Below, one piece after another: positions 46,617-59,293 of a stretch of DNA of 64,000 nucleotides; positions within the stretch are counted from its first letter, which is position 1; every line of letters starts with the position of its first letter. The DNA is taken from NCBI GenBank assembly GCA_013433145.1, contig CM024187.1, positions 17,101,826 to 17,165,825 on the forward strand, written 5' to 3'. The translations under genes and the position numbers were made by a program. This stretch comes from Ascaris suum (taxonomy: Eukaryota > Nematoda > Chromadorea > Rhabditida > Ascarididae). Under the pieces are notes generated by a model. The model was not told where the DNA came from. It ran no database searches and was given only the letters and a program-made list of their open reading frames with translations.

Positions 46617-47190
46617 TTAAGTTTGTTCACTGAGTCGGATAACCGTCGACTCTGTTTCCGGGGAGAAACGTCCCGCAATGCCAACCAATAAAGTACACAT
46701 TCGGAAGAACTCTGAAGGAAGCAAGGTGCTTACCGCTTTCTATAAAGTTAAAGAAAATAAATGATCTTGATATTGAACTGCAAGGAGCGAAAAGCTGGTT
46801 GAAGTGGAATATGCTCTGTCTTAATAAAAACAAAGACAAATCACCTAAACAAAAACAAAGTATCCATCAACTTCCCTTAATCTACCTAGAACAACCTCGA
46901 CGGCCGGTTTGGAAGATGGCACACACTTAAAACATTGCACTAGTCAACGTGCACCCCTCGAATGCAGGCAAAGCAGAAAACCACAGAACTACGCATATAA
47001 CTACTTGGTCTAAACCTGAACAGATCTGCCACATAAGCTGACGCAAGTATGGAGCACCTCGCACCATCAGTGTCATTGGAGATCTTTCCAAGTTTACTTG
47101 ACCCTTCCAATGTTTCCTCACTAAAACCTTCCTTTTAATCCGACCTTCACATCTCACGTATTCCTTGCATGCTTTCACTAAAGCCATCAT
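46617..47190 (-). CDS. Hypothetical small two-exon protein
   Basis: Weak model: exon 47190-47016 (ATG start, donor TTCAG|GTTTAG) and exon 46711-46617 (acceptor CTTCCTTCAG, stop TAA). The junction is phase 1 on both sides and leaves one open frame of 89 residues. It is basic in the middle (RIKRKVLVRKHWKGQ) and has a short hydrophobic stretch (MCTLLVGIAG) near the C-terminus. I recognise no family. It is supported only by frame continuity and moderate splice sites, and could be chance. Confidence 0.22.
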
Positions 47191-50100
47191 TACGTTACAG
47201 AGATGCTCAATTCAGCGCCGTACTTCATTTCCTATACGGTATACCCCGGAAATGGTGTCATATCTAGGGTTGAAAACGATGTCTACAACAAAGGTGAGTC
47301 CTATCTATCCTTCAGTGGATAAGTCAATCATCACCTGAAAAAAATCTCCCACCCAGTGGAATTTATCCGCCCAAACATTGTCATACTGAATCGGTAAAAT
47401 ACTGCACTTTAAATTCATTTAATGGCCGCGTGCGAGCAATCACGAGTAAGAGGTAATAAAGCAACGTGAATTCAACAAAACGGTATCCAACGCTGTTAAC
47501 AAAAGAAGCTTAGTGCGAAGTTCAGAGATGCTAATGTTGTGAAGTACAGATAAAACGTACGGCACAGCATCCCTCTCCTCTTTCCGGGCCTCCCTCGGCT
47601 AAACGGAAGTGGAGAGAAAGGGATCCGAATGAAAGTTGAAAAAAAATTAAGACGGCAGGTCAGCAAGCAAGAACTTGCCGCTTCCGCATTGACATAGCTG
47701 TATGAAACCTTTCGAAGAGGACATTTCTTGATCCGAAGAGTGAGAAAGAGAAGTGCCCATATACACGAAGCCTCATAATCACTGTGCTGTTAGAAACAAA
47801 TCTAAATTCATGGAGTAGGGATATTTGTCCACGAAAAACGATTCATAGGTTATATAAAGTATAATAATGAAAGTAAGTGCTGTGATATTGTTATAATCAC
47901 ATGGTACAGGAAGAAAAAACAGGAAATGAAAATCTGAGGATGAAGACATTAGGGAGAACAGGTGGAAAATGGAGAACCCTTCCGTGTAGTTAGCTGGAAA
48001 CTTTATACAGAGGTTCCAAAAACTGTGAAGTGGCAGCATTTTCTACTTGTAATCTATCGACATCGAAGAAAGTAAATGAAAACGCATCCAAAGAGCTCAG
48101 TTTGGGGAACAATTTAGAACTGCCTTAAACTTTCAAAATTATTCGTTGAGAAAAAAGCTCACTTCTGAATGGCTGTTAAGCTTCACTACTGATTAGACGG
48201 CAATTCAATGGAAACGGTCCACTTCGCTCTCTCAGTGAGGAAAACGCGCGTAGAAATGTGAAGAAATTTTCAACAGTAGGCAGAGCACTTGACTTCGCTT
48301 GCAATAAAACGAGAATATCATATATGGCCTCATACATGGCTCACCATCGACAGGTACATGAAATTTCTATGCTCGCGCCTCAACGTTATATAGAGCGAAA
48401 GGAACGGAAAGAAAGTCGAAGAACAAAGAAGCAAAAAGTGTATGCTACCATAATCAAAGCATCTAGTAGCATTACACAAAAACGTTCTACTCAGTAATAC
48501 TCTAAAAGCAACATATTGAAGGCGCAACAGCAGTACAGTATCATCCTCACACTATTCAGCCATCCGTTATTCCTCAACATGAAAAGCAAAATTAAAAATA
48601 AATGCGACACGGTTCATTTATCAATAAAAAGAACATTCCATAAAACAGTATCCAACGCCATCCAAATATGTCATATTCAATGAATGCTGGGCGATCGGAC
48701 AAGTTTAGCATATCCTTTCGTCTCCGTTGCGCCCAGTGCCATCTTCCCTAAGCCACCAGTATAGTTTGCACCGCCTGCGCTCTGAATTTCTTTCCATGGC
48801 AACATGTTTACAATGAAAGCAATCTAAGGAATAGCAAAGAACATCCTCTTCCGTCTTGCTAAACCTTCAACTTTCAAGCTATGGAGCCAATAAAGACAAA
48901 CTTGCACCCAACCAGGTCACCTACTGGTTCTCTCCGACTTCTCCCTCATAAAGACGATGTTGTCACTTGCCTATCCCATGAAGGAGTTTAAGAAGTTTTT
49001 GGGGCTGTGGAAGCTTCTGTAGGAGTGACAGAACTCCGCTCCACGATCACCTCAGCAATTGCTGGATGGATAAACCACATGAATCGCTGGATAAAGGGAG
49101 TTGCAAAACATCAAATCGTTAGCGTCCACTAAACAACTCACCGTATAAGCAGCTTCACCCCGCGATGAAAAAACTGGTTATGTAAGCACGTTCTATTCAA
49201 AACTGTTTTTCAATCGCCCAAGATTCAGTCGTCGAAGCACAACTGCATAAACGACGATGGAAAAAGTATTGAAAGAAATAAGCAGATAATGCAAAACATT
49301 AGCGATTCTCAACGGAAATCGGTTAGACAAGCATAGAAACTCTGTTAGCTAATGTGTTAAATAGCAGCCTCAACTTAATCCCGTGGAGATGACAAGAGAT
49401 CTAAAAAATGAAAAACTGCAGCTGACATGTAGGGTGGATTTTTTTGTGATAAAGAAGTGACCACAACTTTCTCAGCTAATCACAGCCTGTGGTTTCAGTA
49501 AGCATATCGTCACTGAAAGAAAACTGAAGATAAAAACTTATTTCATTCAATGGAAAAGAACGGGGAAAATTTCCTTCCAGCTCTTACATAAAGTATTCTT
49601 ATTAAGAAGGCATGTCACTGGCACTGTCTTAAATTAGAAGGATTTGTCAACTAAGTGTTCGAAAATGAAAGCTGCCTGCCATATTCGAATTTCCAACTTC
49701 GGCATTCATCAGACAGGGTCAGTGCAGCATATTTCAACACGCAGCGAAATGAACTATCAGGCAAATCAGATAAATCTCGTCCCCCATAAACCACCGATCT
49801 TGTATCACAAAAGATTTCGCAGCAATTGATAAAGAAGACTTTGTAGCAACTGGTACAGGGGGACTTGTGGCAACTGATAACCAAGTCCACCAGAGATTAA
49901 ATCTCCCAGCTATAACTGCAGACAATCACTCAGCTAAAGCCCTACCAGAAGAGCTCCATCGTCGAGTCGCTCAAGCACCATCGTCGACCTGCCCGATCTG
50001 AAATTTCCTCAGTCGAAATCATTTTTCGGGAACTGAATGCTGAATAGTCCACTATATTTTTACCAGCCAAGATGACCTGCTCAACTAATTAAAAATAGCT

Positions 50101-50958
50101 CTACCGTGGCATCCAAAGTCGCGCATGATGCAGGAAAGGAGCGGTGTGCTAGAAGGTACGACAGCTGCTGCGCATAAACACCTCTTCCTCTCTCTCTCTC
50201 AAAAAAATTTATAGCGCATTGCATGAAAGAGCGACCCATTGGAATTCCATCAGAAATTGCGTATCGTGGAAGCACTGCCGAGCTGACGCTACGCTCAACC
50301 GTCTTAACGTGCGTATATGATTTGGCGATTACTGTGACACTTTTTCAAATGCTGCAAGGAACCTCACATCTATTCTTTATTTCGCTCAGGTGGAAGAGTG
50401 TTAACAATCGGATTTGATAAAGCCTTCTTCCTTCAGAAGGATGTGTTTGAGCAGACGCGCATGACCTGAATAAGAAAATGTAACCCTTGTGTGGCCACGA
50501 GCTTCAGCGTGATGACCCTCTTTCTTTCGAGATGTTTTTTAATGTATGTAAAGACCCGTATATGGGGAAGGATTTTAAAGAAATATTTCTGGCACAAATT
50601 TTCTAGCCCAACATGCTGTTCTCATTTCTTTGCAACTCATCAGATCATAATGTTCTTGCGAACAGCACGGAAAATAAGGCAACTTGAGCAATCCCATGGG
50701 AAGTTCGATCCTAACACAACATCTGCTATAGCAAGTAGATAATGATGGGATTCCTCTACATTATGTTCTACCCGTTGATGACTTGGGTAATAGGACCAAC
50801 ATTTTAGTCGCAGCAGCTAGCCTATCACTACCGCTCTATTTAACCTCAGAGAGCGATGTACCGCATGCATTACGATTTACCACATTCTCCAAGTACAAAT
50901 ACCGGGCCACAATGCTCCCTTGGCGCCTCTCACATTCCTCACACTTTACTACTCCCAT
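47191..50958. other. Intergenic stretch downstream of the innexin gene
   Basis: No exon with family evidence. The innexin 3' UTR must begin at its right edge. The nearest minus-strand AATAAA I can see is about 590 bp further down (near 50.37 kb). Short open frames on both strands are unconvincing. Confidence 0.45.
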
Positions 50959-53900
50959 CTAATTTTTGACTGCAAATACAAGCGTCAAATGAACTAGCCG
51001 CTGCATTGTCATCGTTCCCCACATGTGCCACGCCAATTCGCATGCAATCACTCCTCCAGCCTGGTTGTTGACCAAGAGAAACAGGAGTATGCCATCCGGT
51101 TTCAGAAAGCCATGCACGAAACGACGTAGTATATGCTCCTCACGAATATCCCAGCCACTTGAGCCCACCTAAAATCCAGAAGTGACTATAACAGCAATCA
51201 CTTGCGATCAGTAAAACATGCAGAATTCTGCCGAGGAAAGCAATGCGCCACAGGTGCTGAAAATTATGGAGCAGATCATCTGTTTTCTTCGTGGTCACTC
51301 TGCGCGTCTTGTCGCAACCCCATATCTTTGGAAAGGAAATCGCAGATTGAAAATAAGGAAATTTCTGCACTTTTCAGGCCACGTCCAACTGGGTCAGCAA
51401 GATAGTGATCGTAGCAGACTTAAAAATAAAGCACAGCTCAGATTTATACATGGACTCAGATTGCCGAGAGCAGCGACCTCATCAAACGCAATCATGCAAG
51501 TTAGCCATCGCTTTGTGCTGAGGCTTTCATTTCTTGGTGGGCTACCTTGAACGAACTTAATTACTTACTCGACTCGCCTCGGAAAACATAAAGGCAATGA
51601 AAATCAGGGATGCATATAACCTATTATTGAAAGTGAAGAGTTAACCTCTGGCAATTTAAACCAAGAAAGGAAAATCAAGTGCAGATCCAATAAGTTTCGT
51701 CACAGGTTTATGAGAAAAGTGATGGTCTCGTAAGAAAATCATACAGAAGTTTTAAAGAAAAGGATTCACTACAACTGAAGCTACTAGAGGAGTCTTCTAA
51801 AAAATATCTGCTAGAGGAGGAAGACAGAGTAAACAATCGTGGGAAAGCCGGCTTTAGCAAGAACTGCATCTCTGAAAGGAGATGATGGCACACCACAAGT
51901 TGCCTTCAGGTAAACGCGAACGACGTTCACAAAGCTATGCCTCTAGCAATTTCCTAATCTTACAGACCGGAGTCGAAATGAAGCAGATTAAAACTACCAG
52001 CCTCATTGTAAGGACTGTTGCCATCGAATGAACAGGAATAGAAAATGGCGCCTATAAGTTGCATGATACGTTCACGCCCAATCTCCTCGTTAATGACATT
52101 TTATAACTGATGCCTAAGTGTTAACTAATTCAATTAATAACTTTCGCATGCAAATGCCCGAAAGTACCGGCAGTTTCAAAGGGTTGGTCATAGTGCAATG
52201 ACTTTGGTAGAGACGTAGTTCATCTTGCATTCCTTTATTTTTTCAATACCCATATTTCAGCCAAGTTTAGCTCCGAAGCCATTTCATATACGAAATTCTC
52301 TACAAATTCACTGAGAAGGATCAAAATTAATAGATGAACTTCGACTAAATAGAAAACTTCACGCAGAACGCCCAACGCAGTACAACGCTGCGCGGACAAA
52401 ACAATTTCATGACCAACAACTTCTCTTAGACCACCACCGATGCAAACAAAACTGCATAAACCAATGATAGACGACTATCACCTAAATTCACCTACGTAAA
52501 GTTCTGCTCTCCATAATTCAACAGAAACAAAGGATTATAAGCGATACACAGGCATAATATGCGCACGTTTTTATAAGAAAGAATCGAAACCTTGAGCATG
52601 CGCAGAAAACGATAGTAGCGATGAGTGGGACTGAACAATGTGACGCTCACATAAATGGCTGAGATCGCGTTCACTATAGTGAGGCACGCGATCCAGAACC
52701 ACAAAAAGATGAATATCTTCTCATTGAGCATATTAACAGTCAAAACGCACTGAATGGAATGGACGTTTGGTTGGGCTAAATGCTGAAAAAAATAAACTAC
52801 TTCGACTTCAATCATGAAGAATTGAATCGTGCGTTACAACAGAGCAAAGTATGGGGCACAAATGCAATCTACAACATCCATCGTTTTGGTCTTCAGCACT
52901 CTAAGATGACCATATATCATCATTGGAAGGCATTAGGCATGTGTTACTTTAAAGTAGCCTCAAATGGAATTTCGGTCGTCACTTTTTATACGACTGTAAT
53001 GACAGTGAACTGGGCCAGATGAGAGAAACTGCTCGACAGGGCATTAATCAACACAGAGTTTGAACAGCCGTCGAAAACTTTATAGCATCTATTACGGCCG
53101 ATAGAACCAGTATGATAGCATTCGGACGAAATTAGTATTTAGGATTGGTAAAAGACATAGGAAAGTCTGACGGGAATATTTCAAGGAAAAGCGGCAAAAA
53201 GAGAAAACAATTGTATTTGCTGCTCTTCATTACCGAATTTATCAAAAGAACTCACTTATTATTGTGAACTGAGCACAGCTAATCTTTGAATCCGAAGGAA
53301 ACTTCCCCTCTCTCCCGTCCTCTCGATTACTATCATGGTTATATACACCCACTTTAATGATAAAGAACTGTGGACTAAAGCATTCACCGTTTGGAGTGTT
53401 TAAAAAATTTGTTTCAGTGTGATGGAGAATGACGCATACCATAACCACCTCCTTTGTCCAATTTAACACGATCAGAGATGGACGGCAAAGGTAAGGAAAA
53501 GATTCCCAAAGAGTTAGCTTCGGAGAGCAGAAAGAAATTCACTACCATAGAGCTGCTATAAATTTTCTGGGCTTTCCGAAAGTTACTTCCTATAACTTGT
53601 TCAGAGCTAAGTAAGCTTATCTTTCAAACTTTTCAAACGGCACATGTGAGCATTATTTAATGCCCAATCCACACTACTAACTCTCCCTATCGAAGTTGCT
53701 GGTATCCACGCAGAAGAGCGAGAATAAAACGATATGGATGCACACGTCAGAGGAGCGTAAGGATGGGGGGGGGGGGTGGGGAACATTAGTGAACGAAATC
53801 TACTTGAAAGATTTAAATACACGAGCGTAACAAACCATAACACTGAAGTCGCAAAAGGTGACTAGCGGAAACTTTGCCGTCGTTGCGCAACAATGATTTG

Positions 53901-56900
53901 CAATTAGCTCTCGCAGCAACTGCAAGTAACAGATCAAACTATAACGTACAAAACTAAACATTTTTAGCTTCACAGCTCACCTCTTCCATTGTCGACGGTG
54001 CGCGGTATCTGATATTTCGGCGGCTTCTAAAAGTCTGTTTTAATTACCGGAGGTTCGAATAGCGTCCCACGGGCATCTTTCAGCCGAAACTCATCTATCC
54101 AGTCGTCTTAGGCGGGAACGTCCTTTACCACATTTGATTTGAATCGGCTGTCATTAAAGAAAACCCTGGACACATAACAATGAGTCTACAATTCTTTACG
54201 TGCTTGAAACCCCAGCTTCAACACGAAATACCTAACTGGAATACTTATTCCGTTGAAAATAACCAACGTTTTAGTTTATTCACCACTGCAAGGCACCAGT
54301 GGAAACTGGTACCGTTGATCAGATCACCCAAGGAACAAGTCAATGCTGTTCGGGAGCGAATCAGTGAACAGAACGTATAAAAACTAGCGTAGACCAACTG
54401 GCCTGCAAACCAAGGAATTAATGTTAACGTTCACCGTATCGCCGTCCCCCCTCTTGCGCTTCATCATCCTCACTCATTTGTACCACTCTCTCACTTCGGT
54501 AGCCTTTGTTAGAGAGAATGATGTGCGGTCATTTCCTTGGCAGCCCTGACATCCTGCATTCATTGGCAGTGCCGTGCCAGATGCCTGTCTCTTTCAGTTC
54601 AGTGATGCTACTGGTCACTAAATGGCTGCAGCGAATGTGTGAGGAAAACCCATATTTCTCACCGCGCAATAACAGGTCATCCTCTCACAGTTTCTTCAAT
54701 CTTGCTGCTTTCACAATATTTTCCGCTCTGAACCTATTTAAAGAAGGTAATAGGGAAGAGTGAACCGTAATAAAATCCAGTAGTTTTAGCCTCAAAATCC
54801 CGATTTTTTTCTTTTCACGGGCTAGCCCTTTTACACTCCTCCACCCTCCTACTTATTGATCAACTAGAGCCTCCTTAGCGGGAAATTCTCAACACCACTA
54901 CATCCATCTGAATAACGAGGTAGTAGTGTACGGCGATCCCCTTTAATCTGTTCCTTGCCGTTCGAATATCTGTGACCGTCATGCATGGAATTTGAGTAAA
55001 AACCCACATGATATCCCCACAAGAAGGTATCACCACCAACAAAGTGGTTAATAAAAAGTAATTCGATGATAACGACGATGACGGAAAGCCATTTCGAAAA
55101 TACATAGAACAACGCCAATAAGGCACCTCTGAAGTATCGGCCGAATTTTGAGCTGAAAAATGACGAAACAATGGCAAGTAACGTTCAGTAGAAACAACAG
55201 AATTAATGAACAACTTGAGGTAATTTGTCATTCACAGCTAAGGAAATTAAAAGATACTGTACAACATCGAGCATTGCCACCCCCCCCCCCCCTCCTACCC
55301 CAACCTGAACTTACAACTGAAAAGATAACCACTGTCTCAACAAAATTCTTTCCAACTGTTTGCCTTGCCAGATGTAGCAGAAAAAATAATTCCTGCCTTG
55401 ATAACTTGATTCTTCGATAAGTTTAATAAAAATATTGGAGAATGTTTGACCCGACAACCATATGCGGGATCATATGGCGAAGCAAGCAGATGCAATTTCA
55501 CCCTTATAAGCAATTATCAAAACACATCTGCTATTTAATTTTTCTTTTTTCGCAAAAGGCGAGCTGTTTGACTGTTCAATCAAAAAATCCGTTTTTGATC
55601 TGTAATAGAGTAACAGCAGAAAAAATTTCATCCTTAAATTGTATAGCACTTTTAAATGAACAAACTCATGCATGAGATGACTAGTCCGGGAAATTCCCGC
55701 ACATCGCATAAGAAGTATCTTGTCCAATTTCACTACCGCACTTTTTCCAGTATACGATTTGAAATAAGCGGTCAGACAAACTGACAGAGACACATACGTA
55801 GAGAAAATTTCCATGAAGATAAACGTGCTCATTTAGGAAGAGATACCTTGTTTGCGCGTAGTTCAGATCGAGAAGGCTAAATGACGCGATTTCTGCAAGT
55901 CGGTGATTGCGTTGCCAGGAGTCTCCGACAGAACGCAGGTTCATCGCGTTCTCCACAGTACAGCGCATGCCCACCCCTAAAATATACAACAAGTTTGCAT
56001 GACAAGTAAAACCGTACTCGGCTGCTTGCACTGAATTCCTTTCAGGATATCCCGCCTCAGGAACTGCAGTACCTAAATGCCCTCGTACCAATAGTGGAAC
56101 TGCTCGTTCGATCATTCATCTCTTCCTGACGACTTCAGCCTTGTCCATAACACATTTTTTAAAAACGCACTTTCTAGAGGATACTCAGTTCAGGTGAGAA
56201 AAGTCGAAAAAAATCTAAGGGCGCGAATAACTGCAATTATTCAGAACGTGAAGTGATTGATGCTCGCTGCCGCCTTGGACCTGCCCTTTCGGGTAAGCGC
56301 AAGTTTTCCAAGTGTTACTTTAATGTTAGAAGAGTACAACTTTTCAGCACGTTGTGAGAACACAGCTAGGATAAACTGAGCCAAGAATTGCAGTGGAATG
56401 CACGCTATTGGCTCTATCTGCACCACGACCCATAGAACTTAGCTGATCTCATAGAAACTTGTAAATGAATCACCAACAGTCACATCTGCACTGCTCAAAC
56501 AACGTGTGTAGGAGAGGGGGAGGGGGTGACAACATCCGTGACACTCCCCCGTCCTCCCTGTTCCATGTCTTTGGTCACTTTCTATTGGATGCATACGTGC
56601 ATAAGCTCATCAACGCAGTACAAAACATCGCGCATAACTCGACTTACGTTTTGTCGGAGTATTTTTAGTTGAAAGCATGTTTTCCGACTTCAGTTAATGA
56701 AAACGGAATTAAAACGTGGAAAGGGAAATTGTGCACAGCTTGAATGCTCCAGGTTCTGTGTACACCGTTCACCTATATTACTGCTTAAATCTAACACAAT
56801 AAATCGCACACATCATTAAACACACGCATATTCCCATTTCGCAAACGTTGTTTGCTACATTAGACACAGTTGTTAATGAAGGAATTACCTCACTTCAATA

Positions 56901-59293
56901 ATTCACCGCCTGTCAGCAAAGGAAGAACGAATTATCCGAGTGTGTAATTATATGGGAGATGTTATTCAACTACCTACATCCAAAACAAAATGTCCGCTAT
57001 ATTTTGAAGCGAAAACTATGACCAAAAGCTAGCAGTGAACCTTTCTGAATTCAGTACAAACAATTCACCCATCTCTCCCCCTCCCTTAGCCCCAAGCAAA
57101 AGTAATATCGAATGGAAGTAAGGACGAAACATTTCATTCGCAATGTTGTTAACGCATGAAGCGTAGTAAACACTCTATTTTTACGATCACTCTAATATCC
57201 GCATTACAATATCTAACGATGCGGAAAACAGAGAACAACAAGAAGAGAGTCTTTTGCTTTTGTATGTGGGAATCACTTGGGTGATCAATGAGAGCTTCCA
57301 GTGTGACCAATAAGAAGGTGAAATTTTCGAATAATAATGCAAAAATTCAAAGCAAGCCCACTACTAATTTCCTGGCCAGAAGTGGTGAGTACTCCGACTT
57401 GGACAAGTCACTGCCCCTCTCCAAACTCTTCTCACCCCTCCGCTCTCCCTTGCCTATTCAATAACATCTGACACGTGGATAACTGAAAACGCTGGATTGA
57501 ATCTTAAAGTCTACGCGGCGATGCGGGTGAAAGAACGAATAATGCAATGATATGAATCGCGCAGTGAGAAACTCACCACGGAGGTCGACAACGAAGTTCC
57601 AAAAAAACCTCGGCACGACGAGAAGGAAGGCTTGCAAAATGAAGATGAAGGGAACCCACTGTAAAAAAGAAAGTCATTTCAATTGCTATGTTCGTTCCAT
57701 AGCAGACAAATAATCGTGATACACTCCACTTCCTGCATGCAATAAAACCCCTTCCGCGGCTCCACTACAACTTTTCTACCCACGGACGTGCTACTAGGAT
57801 GGGATACCACGTTCGCAGTAATAAAGACGATAACACTGTACACTTTTGCTTAATACGTTCTTGCATGCCTTATACTTTCCTGCACACACCAAGGCTACGC
57901 AATGTCTAGTTCGGTCGCTGTATCCTTTAACATTAAGTCATATCCTTCTAATAACCTGATTCCGCAGCTGAACAGCACGTGAGAAAATGAGGCAGCAAGT
58001 TTTGTGCCCAAAGAGAATCGTAAAACAGCACAGAGGAAGTTTCACAGCTGATCTATTCACTCGGCGAAACGTCGAACTTTTCCTGCTCACCTGGTAGTAG
58101 TGGATTCCCTGTTTCACTACCATATGCGAAGGTGCATTCGTGTGTGACGTTGTTCCATTTAGCAAATAGGTGTTAGTGACGAAACAATAGTCACGTGCGT
58201 AGCTCACCCATGTCCCTACAAACATTCGACACCTTCAGTGCAAGCAGCATATTACGAAGATGTGAGGATGGGGGAGGGAGCCTGCTGAGAATTTCAACAA
58301 ATAAAGAGAGGGAGGGGAGGGACATGGATCGAACGTTTCAATGCGAAGAGAGTTGCACGGATGAAAAGAAATGATGGGGCATGTGGTCATTACAGTTCTC
58401 CCCTTAAGGAACTTTCCGCTAGCTTCACTCGTTTTTAAATCCGAAAACGTTTTCAAAAGTGTCGAAGGTTTAATGCATGAAAAGAATCGTCTTGACAGCT
58501 TCATCCGCCCAAAGTTATATAAGGAGATCGAAGGATCCCAACACACGAAATGCTTTAACAGCACGTGAAACTTCCACGAAATTTTCGGCTACCCTCGCTC
58601 GCACCCAATTCAGAAATTTCCCTTGCCTGCTCCGGTCATTCGCATTTAACAACTTCACCTCGCTCGCCCTGCCTCAAAAATTTATCGCTTTGCGTTGTTT
58701 GCGCCAAGCTTCATACCCGACAACTACCCAACAAATACCCCTGCGATCCTTACGTCAGCATTCTGATGTAAAATCCTTCAAACATCACTCTTTCTGTGAA
58801 AGATCTGTACTAGAGGACTGCAACCTTCTGAAAATGTTCTAAACTTATTTTAATTGCTGTCTGTGGTTGCCGGATGTACAATGTTGAATCAATTGTTCGT
58901 TTCAATTATACAATTCGTGTCCTTAACCTCTCTTGCCGAATGTTCCACCATCTCTTGTTCTATTTTTGCCTAGATATGAGAGAAACAACGCTCGCTCACT
59001 GAAATCACTATCAGCTCATTAATGAATCGACAATGCATAGTAAATTTTAGTTTGCAAAAATGAACCCACTAAAAACAGCGTCTCGAAAGTAAAGTAGACT
59101 GGTAACCTGGGAAATTTGAGGGAGTAATACACTGAATGGGAGCGCCAAAATACTGCTTTGTACCAACGAGAACAGCGAAGAATACAAGCAGCCGGACAGT
59201 GTAGTCATAGCTGAGACGATCAACAAAATCACCGGCCGGATCCGAACACAAAGTGTTGCAACGTTCAATTATATCCGTTGAGCATAGATACAT
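50959..59293 (-). CDS. Innexin (gap-junction/hemichannel protein)
   Basis: Complete eight-exon gene on the minus strand: 59293-59107, 58215-58091, 57658-57577, 55976-55847, 55128-55008, 53919-53836, 52782-52591, 51168-50959. All joins keep frame, giving 376 residues. Innexins form gap junctions and pannexin-like channels with four membrane spans. Visible in order: N-terminal DFVDRLSYDYT; TM1 about 31-49; first extracellular loop with C55 and C73 (PIQC...YARDYC); the family hallmark YYQWVPF (103-108) opening TM2; a cytoplasmic loop with VENAMNLRSVGD; TM3 in ALFYVFSKWLSVIVVIIELL; second extracellular loop FPLVTFCDF...VHSIQC with C238 and C255; NMLNEKIFIFLWFW opening TM4; and a C-terminal FVHGFLKPDGILLF...ELAWHMW. 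Intron phases are 1, 0, 1, 2, 0, 0, 0. Extra cysteines C225-C226 lie in loop 2. Length is at the short end for the family (about 360-550). The exact subfamily (inx/unc) cannot be assigned by eye. Confidence 0.92.
53765..53776 (+). repeat. G-tract inside an innexin intron
   Basis: About 12 consecutive G. Similar G or C tracts occur at 10858-10868, 12683-12695, 15266-15276, about 28008-28018 and 55280-55292, each next to purine-rich flanks. Confidence 0.85.
55280..55292 (+). repeat. C-tract inside an innexin intron
   Basis: About 13 consecutive C bases followed by CTCCTACCCC. It is one of at least six poly-G/C tracts spread through the window. Confidence 0.85.

Noticed and set aside
55681..56115. 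144-codon minus-strand frame as a separate protein
   Set aside because: Residues from VGMRC to AQT are innexin exon 4 (55847-55976); the rest is intron read-through.
56241..56426. Hydrophobic minus-strand frame considered as the innexin TM2 exon
   Set aside because: Phase does not match its neighbours and it lacks WVPF. The correct exon (57577-57658) has WVPFIFILQAF with matching phases on both sides.
58477..58842. 121-codon plus-strand frame in the first innexin intron
   Set aside because: No motif, overlaps another open plus frame, and lies antisense within an intron of a well-supported gene.
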